A stretch of DNA of 64,000 bases from Devosia sp. (lineage in GTDB: Bacteria; Pseudomonadota; Alphaproteobacteria; Rhizobiales; Devosiaceae): contig CP051235.1 in NCBI GenBank assembly GCA_017794705.1, positions 2,629,001-2,693,000 on the forward strand, read 5' to 3'. Shown here in pieces: positions 53,415-61,898 of this stretch (position 1 is the first letter of the stretch; each line of letters starts with the position of its first letter). The notes below the pieces were generated by a model, which searched no databases, was not told where the DNA came from, and saw nothing but the letters and a program-made list of their open reading frames with translations. The position numbers and the translations under genes were made by a program.

Positions 53415-53694
53415 TCGCAGAACAAGCTGCCCCACCCCCTCCCAACCTCCCCCGTCAAGGGGGAGGTGCACGCAGCATTCAACTTAAGGCCGTGCCACAT
53501 GCACAGGTCTTCACCCTCCCCTTGACGGGGACTTCGAGCTGGCCGGAAGGGACAAATCAGTCCTGTGGACTGATTTTAGGCGAGAAGGCCCTGAGAGCTA
53601 TGCTCGAATGGCAAACGGGGAGGGGTGGAGCCACGAGTCCCGGCATCTGCCCGACAACTTCCCTGTTTCCCAACGTCCCCCAATCGCATTTCCT
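53415..53694. repeat. Palindromic repeat block between zapA and 6S RNA
   Basis: This non-coding stretch is made of dispersed-repeat-type pieces. A perfect 9-bp-arm palindrome ACCTCCCCC-GTCAA-GGGGGAGGT is at 53445-53467. Its half-elements recur near 53515 and 53615. A second hairpin AAATCAGTCC-TGT-GGACTGATTT is at 53554-53576. Similar C/G-run elements occur at 57970-58105. The block may end the zapA message, but it looks like a genome-wide intergenic repeat. Confidence 0.65.
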
Positions 53695-53722
53695 TTGCAC
53701 AGCGCCTGCATCGCCACTATAT
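53695..53722 (+). promoter_or_regulatory. Promoter of 6S RNA
   Basis: TTGCAC at 53695-53700 and CTATAT at 53717-53722 with a 16-base spacer match the alphaproteobacterial sigma-70 pattern. Transcription would start near 53729, the expected 5' end of the RNA. Confidence 0.75.
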
Positions 53723-53728
53723 GTGGTC

Positions 53729-53886
53729 CGCTGCCCGGTGCGTGCTGGATGACACATTCCCTGGGGCCTTACCGATCCATCAGGGAGCTGTCCCTGTTCC
53801 GGACCGTGGTCCGGAGCATACGGCGCCCACCTACGCAAGTAGGTACCCGGGATCGCACATCCCACGGCCAGGGCGGCACATATTTT
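53729..53886 (+). ncRNA. ssrS: 6S RNA
   Basis: 6S RNA binds the housekeeping RNA polymerase as a promoter mimic and lowers its activity in stationary phase. The region forms a long imperfect hairpin: GCTGCCC near the 5' end pairs with GGGCGGC near the 3' end, and inner arms (for example TTCCGGACC/GGTCCGGA and CCTAC-GCAA-GTAGG) are seen. A central open bubble would lie between. The gene sits between zapA and fau, the classic ssrS position, after a consensus promoter and before a short T run. Ends are approximate. Confidence 0.87.
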
Positions 53887-54007
53887 TCGCTTCGGATTTA
53901 TCCGAAAACCGCGTTGCACTTTTCGGTCCTCAGCCGTATTTGCGCATCGCATACCGAGCAAGGCGGCACGGGCCTCCGCTGGGTTGTCCGTCGACGATGA
54001 GGGTGGA

Positions 54008-54583
54008 TTGACCGAACAAGGCGACAAAAAATCCGCCCTGCGCACCGCGGCGCTTTCCCGCCGCAAGGGGTTGCGCGACGAGATTGCGCGGCAGCATGCG
54101 GATCTGGCGCGGCAGCATTTCTTCCTCAACGTTCCCCTCAACGACCAGAGCATCGTCGCCGTTTACTGGCCGATCCGCGGCGAGATGGATACGCGGGCGC
54201 TGCTCGGCCAATTGATCGATCAGGGCACCGTCACCTGCCTGCCCGAGGTGGTGGGTGACAATCAGCCGCTGAAATTCCGCCAGTGGGACGGGATGAGCCC
54301 GCTCGATGCCGGCGATTTCGGCACCATGCAGCCCGGCCCGCACGCCCCCGAGGTCACGCCCAACGTCATCCTGCTGCCACTCGCCGCCTTCGATGCCGCA
54401 GGCTATCGCCTCGGCTACGGCAAGGGCTTTTATGACCGCACTCTGGCCGAAATGCAGTCCCGCCCGCTGCTCATCGGCTACGGATTTTCCACCCAGCAGG
54501 TGGACGCCATCCCCGCCGAAGCCCATGATGTGCGCATGGACATGATGATTTCCGAACTCGGCATGCTCAAGTTCGGGTTGTAG
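54008..54583 (+). CDS. fau: 5-formyltetrahydrofolate cyclo-ligase
   Basis: This enzyme uses ATP to convert 5-formyl-THF to 5,10-methenyl-THF. The 191 residues open LTEQGDKKSALRTAALSRRK, and contain the substrate motif YWPIRGEMDTR and the C-terminal nucleotide motif GYRLGYGKGFYDR. A TTG start at 54008 is chosen for its GAGGG site and match to relatives; TTG at 53984 would add 8 residues. It stands downstream of 6S RNA, as ygfA/fau does in many proteobacteria, and is followed by ymdB 10 bases later. Confidence 0.93.
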   Translation: MTEQGDKKSALRTAALSRRKGLRDEIARQHADLARQHFFLNVPLNDQSIVAVYWPIRGEMDTRALLGQLIDQGTVTCLPEVVGDNQPLKFRQWDGMSPLDAGDFGTMQPGPHAPEVTPNVILLPLAAFDAAGYRLGYGKGFYDRTLAEMQSRPLLIGYGFSTQQVDAIPAEAHDVRMDMMISELGMLKFGL

Positions 54584-54593
54584 GAGCCAATAC

Positions 54594-55409
54594 TTGCGAC
54601 TTTTGTTTCTCGGCGACGTGATGGGCCGCGCCGGCCGCTCCGCCATCAGTGAACGCCTGCCGGGCCTGATCGAGCGGTTCGGGTTTGATTTCGTCATCAT
54701 CAATGGTGAAAACGCCAGCCACGGGCGCGGCCTCACCGAGGGCCATTTCAACGAGCTGCGCGATGCGGGCGCCGATGTCATCACGCTGGGCGATCACGCG
54801 TTCGACCAGCGCGACACGCTCTCCTATATCGAACGCGAAAACACCCTGCTGCGCCCTGTCAATTTCCCGGAGGGCACTCCGGGGCGCGGCGCCATGCTGG
54901 TCACCGGCCGCAACGGCCACCAGGTGCTGGTGGTCAATGCGCTCGGCCGGGTGTTCATGAACCCCGCCGACGATCCCTTCCGCGCCACGGAACAGGCCAT
55001 CGCCGATTGCCCCCTGGGCGAAGTGGCGGATGCCATCGTCGTGGATTTCCACGCCGAGGCGACCTCGGAAATTCAGGGCATGGGCCACTTCCTCGATGGC
55101 CGCGTGTCGCTGGTCGTGGGCACCCACACCCACATCCCCACCGCCGATGAGCGCATCCTCAAGGGCGGCACCGCCCTGATGACAGACGCCGGCATGTGCG
55201 GCGATTATGATTCAGTCATCGGCATGCAGGCTGATGAGCCCGTCAACCGCTTCCTCACCGGCATCCCGAAAGAACGGTTCATCCCTGCGGAAGGCGAGGC
55301 GACGTTGTCAGGGGTGGCGATCGAGACCGACGCGAAGACGGGGCTTTGTGTGGGGGTGTCGGCGGTGAGAGTGGGTGGGGTGTTGGGGGAACGGTTGCCG
55401 GAGTGGTGA
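54594..55409 (+). CDS. ymdB: YmdB family metallophosphoesterase
   Basis: This 271-residue protein is a di-metal phosphodiesterase; Bacillus YmdB cleaves cyclic nucleotides. The motifs are LFLGDVMGRAGR (first Asp), IINGENASHGRG (Glu and Asn), VDFHAEATSE and VGTHTHIPTADERIL (His ligands). In the middle motif the usual GNH is GDH (ITLGDHAFDQRD), so an Asn ligand is replaced by Asp. A TTG start with AGGAG site is used. It forms a unit with fau. The substrate in this organism is not known. Confidence 0.9.
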   Translation: MRLLFLGDVMGRAGRSAISERLPGLIERFGFDFVIINGENASHGRGLTEGHFNELRDAGADVITLGDHAFDQRDTLSYIERENTLLRPVNFPEGTPGRGAMLVTGRNGHQVLVVNALGRVFMNPADDPFRATEQAIADCPLGEVADAIVVDFHAEATSEIQGMGHFLDGRVSLVVGTHTHIPTADERILKGGTALMTDAGMCGDYDSVIGMQADEPVNRFLTGIPKERFIPAEGEATLSGVAIETDAKTGLCVGVSAVRVGGVLGERLPEW

Positions 55410-55570
55410 GGGGGAACATCCCAATAATAGGTTAACAATTGGGTTGGGTGGTTTCGACCCGAATGCTGTCTGATGTTGTTCGTCATCATCTAGAATTCCT
55501 GTTCGCAATCTGCAAAGATCACTGCTTTCCAAAATAGAGAACGCTAATACATTTTATGTTTGGAGAATAA

Positions 55571-57076
55571 ATGCGAACAGATAGGCTTGCCGGCATAGTG
55601 GAGTCCTCGAAAGAGTTTACCGAAGCCGCAACTCAGCTAGAAATCTTGTTAAACGATTTTGCTGACAAGGAAGGCACGACGTTCGACGTATCGAAACAGA
55701 TCCGTGGCCGAGACAGCACCACCGCGCAATTGCTGTCTCGTCTGAAAGTAACGGGCGAACTCGTACATTCGTTTGGAAAGTCTACACGATCTGAGCTCGT
55801 TCCATTGAAGCTATTGTCTGCTCTTGAGCAGTCAATCAAAGACCTGATGACGGCCCTTGGCGAACTGATTTCTGCCATTCAAAGCGTAGAAAAATCGCAC
55901 AGGGGACTCTCGGTTTTTGACTACTCCAATTTTACCGCCACCTGCAGCGATGGGAATAGCGTCAATCTTCAATCGCAGTTCAATGCGGTCTTCGATCATA
56001 CCGAATCGCTTCTCGAGGCGGTATCACAGTCCATTCATCTCCTGAAGCCGCGAGGGGCCGTGAGCTTTCAGGCATCAGCAAGCGCGCTAAGTGAGGTTTT
56101 GGAAGCCAATTCAGAGAAAGCGGCTAAGCTCAATCTAGAACTCTCAAAGCTCAAATCCGAGCATATCGAGCTTCAACAGAATCAACAGAAACTGTCGGGC
56201 GAATCGGATCAATTGGCTTCACTTACAAGTCAGGCGCAAACCGACAGGAAGGCAATTGGCGAGTACGCGGCGGCCAGTTCCACGCAAGCCGCCGAGATCA
56301 AAGCGACACATGAAAAAGCCTCGGCGCTTGAGCGTAATGTGAACGCGTACGCGGAGAACTTTCAGCAGTTCGAAAAACAGCTTGCGGATAGGGAAGCGCG
56401 ATTGGCTTCGGGAAAGAAGTTTCATGACGAATTGGTCGCAGAGTTGGAGAAGCAACGGCAGACCATTAAGGGCCTCGTGGCAGACTCAGAAGCGATGTTG
56501 GCTTCATCCACTAACTCCGCACTTGCCTCCAACTTCAACGATATCAAAAAAAGTTTGACCAAAGAGTTGTGGTGGGCAAGAGTTTCGTTCTACGTAAGCA
56601 TATTTATATTGTTTATTTCGGCGATTCCGTTGGTAGGATTTGTAATACTCCCATTAATTTCGCCATTTATTCCCGAATTTTCTGAGCAAGCAATTGAAAA
56701 CATGCTTAGATACAGCCCTGGTAATGCAGATTCATCATGGCAATATCTCGGTCAAGTACTAGCTAGGGCAACTATTCTTCTTCCGGCTGCTTGGCTTGTT
56801 TCGTTTGCTGCAATTCGTCACTCATCTTTGTTCAGATTGAGGGAACACTACGCCTTCAAGTATTCAATGGCGGTGTCAGTCGAGGGCTTTAAGAAGCAAT
56901 CGCCCGAGTATGAACAAGAGATTGCTGCCATGATACTCGAGATTTTGGCGTTCAATCCTGCGGACAAACTAGTTCCCTCGCGGCAAATTAAAGAAGGAAA
57001 GGCACCGGTTTTGGCTGCCGCCCTGTTCGAAACTTTTCGCAGCCGTCTTTCTCCAAAAGACGAGAAAGAAAAGTAA
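55571..57076 (+). CDS. Orphan coiled-coil membrane protein
   Basis: This 501-residue protein is not recognised. Residues 1-150 are helical and polar; 185-320 form a long coiled coil (LNLELSKLKSEHIELQQNQQ). Hydrophobic helices follow at about 336-372 (VSFYVSIFILFISAIPLVGF) and 400-420. The last 80 residues are cytosolic-looking with a motif LREHYAFKYSMAVSVEGFKK. Its codons are clearly more A/T-rich than neighbours, mainly in 56580-56880, suggesting transfer. A GGAG site precedes the ATG. The plan of a sensor-like coiled coil with membrane anchor recalls accessory defence effectors, but that is a guess. Confidence 0.75.
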   Translation: MRTDRLAGIVESSKEFTEAATQLEILLNDFADKEGTTFDVSKQIRGRDSTTAQLLSRLKVTGELVHSFGKSTRSELVPLKLLSALEQSIKDLMTALGELISAIQSVEKSHRGLSVFDYSNFTATCSDGNSVNLQSQFNAVFDHTESLLEAVSQSIHLLKPRGAVSFQASASALSEVLEANSEKAAKLNLELSKLKSEHIELQQNQQKLSGESDQLASLTSQAQTDRKAIGEYAAASSTQAAEIKATHEKASALERNVNAYAENFQQFEKQLADREARLASGKKFHDELVAELEKQRQTIKGLVADSEAMLASSTNSALASNFNDIKKSLTKELWWARVSFYVSIFILFISAIPLVGFVILPLISPFIPEFSEQAIENMLRYSPGNADSSWQYLGQVLARATILLPAAWLVSFAAIRHSSLFRLREHYAFKYSMAVSVEGFKKQSPEYEQEIAAMILEILAFNPADKLVPSRQIKEGKAPVLAAALFETFRSRLSPKDEKEK

Positions 57077-57323
57077 ATTGGGCACAGTCTTGTGCTGCCA
57101 ACGCTCACACAAGTCTCAGAAATATGAACTTATCCCCGCCCTCAGAACCTCCCGCATACTCCTCATCACAAGCCGCGCGTTGAGCTGAGGTGTACACGAG
57201 CACTTTGCGGGGTTTGGGCCGGTGTGGAACGGGAGTCGTCCCGTTTCAGGGTAAAGCGGTCAGGTGGCCCTCGGCCAGGGGGCAAGTGTAAGACGCTGCG
57301 CAGCCGTCTGATATGGGTTGCGC

Positions 57324-57346
57324 GTCACTCTCAAGTTGAGAGTGAC
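57324..57346. repeat. Perfect 23-bp palindrome
   Basis: GTCACTCTCAA-G-TTGAGAGTGAC has 11-bp arms with a single central base. It is not followed by T on either side, so a simple terminator is unlikely. It lies in the repeat block after the orphan coiled-coil gene. Confidence 0.8.
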
Positions 57347-57715
57347 ATGCCAGTCTGGAAGGCCGGTCTAGAATCCGGCAACTGGACAAATCAGGGGCAT
57401 GGCGCATCCGCGGGGCTCCGGAGGGCCCCGGGCCTGTTCGTCATAGTCCCTTAAATCCCGGTTGCGCGGGGCGTTGTGCGCCTCACTTTTTACTCCTAAG
57501 GATCGAGGTGTTCACCGCCCCGCGCCTGCTCTGTTCACGTAATTTCCTGTCATGGGAGGTTTGGCATGGGCGAAATTCAATTCTCTGCGTCACCCTCGGG
57601 GTACAGCCCGCCGGCGCGAGGCAAAAGAATGTCCCGGGGGTCCATGATGAATCGGCATAAGCCGCCGTCGTTCGTGAGTCCCAACGAACCCCCATCGTGC
57701 GGCATCGCTGCATGG

Positions 57716-57742
57716 ATACTCGGGTCAAGCCCGAGTATGACG
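57716..57742. repeat. ATACTCGGG dyad with direct-repeat copy 1
   Basis: ATACTCGGG-TCAAG-CCCGAGTAT (57716-57738) is a perfect dyad. Its right part GTCAAGCCCGAGTATGACG (57724-57742) is repeated exactly at 57911-57929, and weaker similarity continues for about 30 bases past each copy. Confidence 0.75.
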
Positions 57743-57910
57743 CTGGAGAGAGGGCTAATGCGGTGCCCACTTCAGCATCAGCAAGGGACGGGACGAGGCG
57801 AAGCCGAGGACCTCGCGCGACAATTCGCGCGCGCCGTCGCAGGTGCAGCGGAGGGCATAGCGACCAGCGTCATGCCCGTAGCGGTGCGCACCGTGAGACA
57901 AAACAATCCC

Positions 57911-57929
57911 GTCAAGCCCGAGTATGACG
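57911..57929. repeat. Direct-repeat copy 2
   Basis: This is an exact 19-base copy of 57724-57742, here without the left half of the dyad. The two copies are 187 bases apart and in the same direction. Confidence 0.75.
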
Positions 57930-58122
57930 ATGAGGAAAGGATTGAGGCGGTGCCCCCATTTCTGCCCTGCCTCCCTCCCCCTTGTGGGGAGGGATTGAGG
58001 GTGGGGGTTGCGCGAAGCGCAGACAAAGATGCTGTGCTGCATCGCCAATTTCGTTGGCCCTTGCGGGCCCACCCCCACCCTGGCCCTCCCCGCAAGGGGG
58101 AGGGGAGCACAAGAGCCGTGCC

Positions 58123-59727
58123 TTATTCCAATTCCATCCGCACAGCCGCCACGCCCTGCCGAGGCAGGTCAAAAGTGGTGCTCAACCCGCCGTCCACAAT
58201 CTCACATGCCCGCGCTTCAACCGTCTCCAGCTGCCCCGCCGCGTCGAGCTTCTCGTACGCGTCGCCGGCTAGCTCCTGTGGCGATCCCATCGCCTGCCAG
58301 GCGGCGAAAGAGTTGGAGTGGGTCTTGTCCATCTGGAAGCGGGTGAGGGTGGCGGTGGTGCCGGCCAGTCCGGTCAGGTTCAGGGTCACGCGCGCCGCGC
58401 CTTGGTCGGGCAGGTCGTCATCGTGATAGTTCCAGACGAGCACGGTCACGCCATCGTCGTCGCGGGTCGCCACGGCGTTCACGTCCGGTGCGCCGGTGAC
58501 GCCGCCTTCGAGAATGTCGTCGAGTGGCCGCCCATGCGAACTGGCCGCCTCCAGCCAGTCGCCGCCGAGTTTTCCGAGCATGCGGAAGGCGTTCAGCACC
58601 GGCTTGTCGATGCCGTTGGTGGCGAGATCCCGGAACCCGTCGAAGTACGGCTGGTCCTCGAAGCAGAAGGCCCAGGTGACCGCCCCCTCGATATGCAACC
58701 CGGCCCGTGCCGCCAGTTCATAGGTGCGCAGCATCGATTCAACCACATAGGCGCCATAGAGCGGGCCATTGCGATAGGCGTTCTGCGGGTGCACCCGCGC
58801 CGAACAGGCCGCGCACCCCTCCGGGTCGCTTTCGCCGATGATGACCGGCAGGTGTTTCAGCGTCGGAAACTCATTGATGATCGCAAGGTTGGTCTCGATG
58901 TCTTTCAACTGTTTGCGCACGCCCATGCGCACATGCCCGTCGACCACCGACGGCTGGCCCTTGGCGTGAAAGCCGATGAAATCGAGCGGGCTGTTGTTTT
59001 CGACAACATGGGTCAGAAAGGCGCGCAGGAACGTCTGCGCCTTTTCATTGTTGAAGCCGCCGCAGGTGTGCGGCCCGCCGACCCGCGCCTCGGGCAGCAC
59101 CTGTTTGATGGCGTTCGCCGCGGCGTCATACATGGCACAGAATTCGGGGATGGTGCCTTTCCAGTAATGCCCGTCCGGCTCGTTCCAGATTTCCCAAGGC
59201 CATTGCCCCACCGTCTCGCGCCCGTAGCGGCTAACCAGATGTTGCGCCCAGGCGGTCACAAGCCCGGCCCATTTGGTGAGGTCATTGGGCGGTACGGCCC
59301 AGCCGGTCAGAATAGTGTTGTAGGTGCTTTCAAGCGTCCAGCTGTGCTGGTAGGGCCCCTCATCATCGCTCAGCGCCTCGGGCATGAAGCCGACCTGGAT
59401 CAGCGGCCTGGTGCCGGTTTCGATATAGGTGTCGAAAATCCGGTCGATGATTGTCCAGTCGTAGACCGGGTTGCCGTTTTCGTCCTCGCTATAGGCGTTG
59501 GTCGAGCCCCATTTAAGCGCCGGTGTGCCGTCGCCGCTTGTCAGCAGGTTGTGGGTGCGGATGTGCGGCGGTGTGGGGCTGAGTTCGCCCAGCCGCTTCA
59601 GCAGTTTCTTGCCGTCGGCGCCATAGGTGTAATTGGGTTCGTCATGGCCGAACCAGTTCCACAGCGGGTGGTAGGCCCCGCGCCTTTTGTTCGCGTCGAC
59701 CGCGATGGTGACGTCCAGTTCCGCCAT
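58123..59727 (-). CDS. Glycoside hydrolase, GH39-like (beta-xylosidase type)
   Basis: This 534-residue protein has a TIM-barrel of the GH39/clan A type. The acid/base Glu183 is in WEIWNEPDG and the nucleophile is likely Glu299 in VIIGESDPEG, though it has an odd Cys-rich context (CAACSARVHP). A beta-sandwich domain follows from about residue 430. No signal peptide is seen, so it acts in the cytoplasm on imported oligosaccharides. It stands alone, without sugar transporter genes. Xylosidase is the usual activity; another glycosidase is possible. Confidence 0.83.
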   Translation of the reverse strand: MAELDVTIAVDANKRRGAYHPLWNWFGHDEPNYTYGADGKKLLKRLGELSPTPPHIRTHNLLTSGDGTPALKWGSTNAYSEDENGNPVYDWTIIDRIFDTYIETGTRPLIQVGFMPEALSDDEGPYQHSWTLESTYNTILTGWAVPPNDLTKWAGLVTAWAQHLVSRYGRETVGQWPWEIWNEPDGHYWKGTIPEFCAMYDAAANAIKQVLPEARVGGPHTCGGFNNEKAQTFLRAFLTHVVENNSPLDFIGFHAKGQPSVVDGHVRMGVRKQLKDIETNLAIINEFPTLKHLPVIIGESDPEGCAACSARVHPQNAYRNGPLYGAYVVESMLRTYELAARAGLHIEGAVTWAFCFEDQPYFDGFRDLATNGIDKPVLNAFRMLGKLGGDWLEAASSHGRPLDDILEGGVTGAPDVNAVATRDDDGVTVLVWNYHDDDLPDQGAARVTLNLTGLAGTTATLTRFQMDKTHSNSFAAWQAMGSPQELAGDAYEKLDAAGQLETVEARACEIVDGGLSTTFDLPRQGVAAVRMELE

Positions 59728-59747
59728 TTTCTTCCCCCGTTACGCCG

Positions 59748-60221
59748 CTATGCCAACATGGCCTGCCAGCGCGCGATCAGATCGTCATCGCTTTCCGGCT
59801 GCCGGTCATAGCTTAGCGCATCCTTGGGGATGGTCACCCAGGGTTGCCTGCTCTTGGTCCAGATGTGCCCGGCCGGCTTCAGCCAGCTGGTATCATCCAG
59901 CGTCCCGGCCTTGATGTTCAGCGTTTCGGAATATTTCTCCCGCCGGTGAAACAGCCGCGACCCGCAAGTCGGGCAGAAATCGCCGACCAGCCGGTTGCCG
60001 CTGCTGCTGGTTCTGACAAACGAGCTGACTTCGCCGGTCACTTCGAGGTCCGCCCGGCGCACCCGGAAGCTCTCGCCGAAGGCGCTCGACGACTGTTTCT
60101 GGCACTCGGTGCAGTGGCAGCAATAAAACACCACCGGCCGCCCGTTCAGCGTGTAGCGCACCGCCCCGCACTGGCACCCGCCGGTCAGCGGAAGCGGGGG
60201 CATGTTCAGTTTCTCGACCAT
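59748..60221 (-). CDS. GFA (CENP-V/GFA domain) family protein
   Basis: This is a 157-residue protein with the zinc-binding GFA fold: [28 protein letters not shown] and later [13 protein letters not shown] supply the Cys ligands. Members were once called glutathione-dependent formaldehyde-activating enzymes, but this role is doubtful. The ATG at 60221 (MVEKLNMPP) is chosen because a longer frame to 60311 would overlap the divergent yebC start. It lies 20 bases after the GH39 gene start, so they may share a transcript. Confidence 0.9.
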   Translation of the reverse strand: MVEKLNMPPLPLTGGCQCGAVRYTLNGRPVVFYCCHCTECQKQSSSAFGESFRVRRADLEVTGEVSSFVRTSSSGNRLVGDFCPTCGSRLFHRREKYSETLNIKAGTLDDTSWLKPAGHIWTKSRQPWVTIPKDALSYDRQPESDDDLIARWQAMLA

Positions 60222-60299
60222 GATTTTGACCTTTTGACCCAAAGCAAAGTCACCGTTATAAGCAGCCGAAATTTTCCAATCTATGACGGGACGATCAGA

Positions 60300-61049
60300 A
60301 TGGCCGGCCATTCACAGTTCAAGAACATCATGCACCGCAAGGGCCGTCAGGACGCCATGCGCTCCAAGCTGTTTTCCAAGCTGAGCAAGGAAATCACGGT
60401 GGCGGCCAAGATGGGCACCCCCGATCCGGACATGAACCCGCGCCTTCGCCTGGCGGTCAACAATGCCAAGTCGCAGTCCATGCCCAAGGACAATATTCAG
60501 CGCGCCATCAACAAGGCCGCCGATGTCGGTGGTGAGGACTATGAGGAGATCCGCTACGAAGGTTATGGCCCCGGCGGCGTCGCCTTCATCGTCGAGGCCC
60601 TGACCGACAACCGCAATCGCACAGCCTCCAACGTGCGCGCCACCTTTTCCAAGGCCGGCGGCGCCATGGGCGAAACCGGTTCGGTCGGCTTCATGTTCGA
60701 GCGGGTCGGCGAGATCTACTACACCGCCGCCGCCGGTGATGCCGACACGGTGATGATGGCCGCCATCGAGGCCGGCGCCGAGGATGTTGAAAGCGACGAG
60801 GAGGGCCATACGGTCTATTGCGCGTTCGAGGACATCAACGAGGTCTCCACCGCTCTCGAGGCGGCGCTTGGCGAAGCCGAAAGCGTCAATCCGGTCTGGA
60901 AACCGTCGACGCCCGCTCCTGTCGACCGCGACAAGGGCGAAAGCGTCATGCGCCTCATCGCCACCCTCGAGGACGATGACGACGTGCAGAACGTTTACAC
61001 CAACATGGAACTCAGCGCCGAAGACATGGCCGCCATCTCGGCGGCGTAA
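60300..61049 (+). CDS. yebC: YebC/PmpR family regulator
   Basis: This is a 249-residue cytoplasmic protein of the YebC family (TACO1-like), first seen as a transcription regulator and now also tied to translation of proline-rich or stalling sequences. It starts [20 protein letters not shown], the universal start, and contains [20 protein letters not shown] and [20 protein letters not shown]. It is full length. As in many bacteria it lies near ruvC-ruvA, here 1.8 kb upstream with two unrelated genes between on the other strand. An upstream in-frame extension is spurious. Confidence 0.96.
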   Translation: MAGHSQFKNIMHRKGRQDAMRSKLFSKLSKEITVAAKMGTPDPDMNPRLRLAVNNAKSQSMPKDNIQRAINKAADVGGEDYEEIRYEGYGPGGVAFIVEALTDNRNRTASNVRATFSKAGGAMGETGSVGFMFERVGEIYYTAAAGDADTVMMAAIEAGAEDVESDEEGHTVYCAFEDINEVSTALEAALGEAESVNPVWKPSTPAPVDRDKGESVMRLIATLEDDDDVQNVYTNMELSAEDMAAISAA

Positions 61050-61070
61050 TCCCCGGCTTTCCGGATTGCA

Positions 61071-61832
61071 TCAGGCTCTGAGGATCGGATCCAGCAGCGG
61101 CAGGCTGGAGAGCGCTGCAAAGGCGATCAATCCGTAGGCGATGCGACGGTATTGCTGCTCGTTCGCGCGTGAGAAATAGCGGGTGCCGGTGAACACGGCC
61201 AGCGCGTAGGTGGGCGCGATGATCAGCACATATTCGGCCACCGCCCAGGTAAAGAGCCCGCCGAAATAATAGGACAGGGCGCTGCCCACCGTGGCGATCG
61301 CGAAGAAGGTGATCAGGTTGGCGCGGATGATCTGGGCCGGCAGCGGTCCGGCCATCCAGTAAGCCACGACAGGCGGCCCGGCGATTTGCGCGACACCGCC
61401 GAAAAATCCGGCGAGTGCGCCGACGCCCAGCGATGCCGGCCAGATGGGCGCCCCCTTGTAGCGCCAGCCGCTCAGCAGCAGCATCAGCAGCAGCAGGATG
61501 AGTATCGGGATGCCCCAGCGCAGCACCAGCACATCGGCATTTATCAGCACCCAGGCGCCAACAGGCACCACGCACAGGGCACCAATCGCGGTTGGCAGCA
61601 CGGTGGGCCAGTGGGCCTTGCGCACCGCCGGCGGGATCATCGGCCAGGTCAGAAGCGTGTCCGCGGTGAGAAAAGCTACCGCCGCCAGCCGTGGATCGAT
61701 GACTGCGCTGGCAACCGGCATCAGGATCAGTCCGGCGCCAAACCCGGCAAAGCCGCGCACCAGCCCGGCGGCAATCGTGGCCAGCAAAAGCGGGACGAGG
61801 ACCTGGGGGTCCCAGTTGAAGTCGGCGAACAT
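61071..61832 (-). CDS. TauE/SafE family membrane transporter (second)
   Basis: This 253-residue inner-membrane protein is a TauE/SafE exporter with about eight helices (LVRGFAGFGAGLILMPVASA, then GVGALAGFFGGVAQIAGPPV). It differs clearly from the copy at 30467-31225. It has no cytoplasmic domain. The substrate is not known; family members move sulfite and organosulfonates. It ends 22 bases after the yebC stop in a convergent arrangement, without a strong terminator seen. Confidence 0.88.
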   Translation of the reverse strand: MFADFNWDPQVLVPLLLATIAAGLVRGFAGFGAGLILMPVASAVIDPRLAAVAFLTADTLLTWPMIPPAVRKAHWPTVLPTAIGALCVVPVGAWVLINADVLVLRWGIPILILLLLMLLLSGWRYKGAPIWPASLGVGALAGFFGGVAQIAGPPVVAYWMAGPLPAQIIRANLITFFAIATVGSALSYYFGGLFTWAVAEYVLIIAPTYALAVFTGTRYFSRANEQQYRRIAYGLIAFAALSSLPLLDPILRA

Positions 61833-61898
61833 TGGGGGAGGGCTCCGGGCACTCGAATGGTTGAAACCCTATCCGAGGCGGCGAAAGCCGCCAACCCC

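Larger units (their letters stand above)
57077..58122. repeat. Non-coding hairpin and repeat block
   Basis: About 1 kb without a credible gene. It holds a perfect 23-bp palindrome (57324-57346), a hairpin with GGGGC/GCCCC parts near 57409-57430, inverted 10-bp arms at 57464-57473 and 57516-57525, two related copies of a 19-bp repeat (57724-57742, 57911-57929), and C/G-run elements at 57966-58105. The open frames across it are translations of repeats and read poorly. It looks like a mosaic of intergenic repeats. Confidence 0.7.

Noticed and set aside
57077..57600. tmRNA or RNase P RNA in the hairpin-rich spacer
   Set aside because: I looked for the tmRNA tag and acceptor ends and the RNase P core (GAGGAAAGTCC-type) on both strands and found neither.
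57566..58426. A 286-codon open frame through the repeat block
   Set aside because: It translates dispersed repeats and runs into the antisense of the GH39 gene. It is not a credible protein.
58318..59811. A 497-codon open frame on the plus strand
   Set aside because: It is antisense to the GH39 gene, which has catalytic motifs on the other strand.
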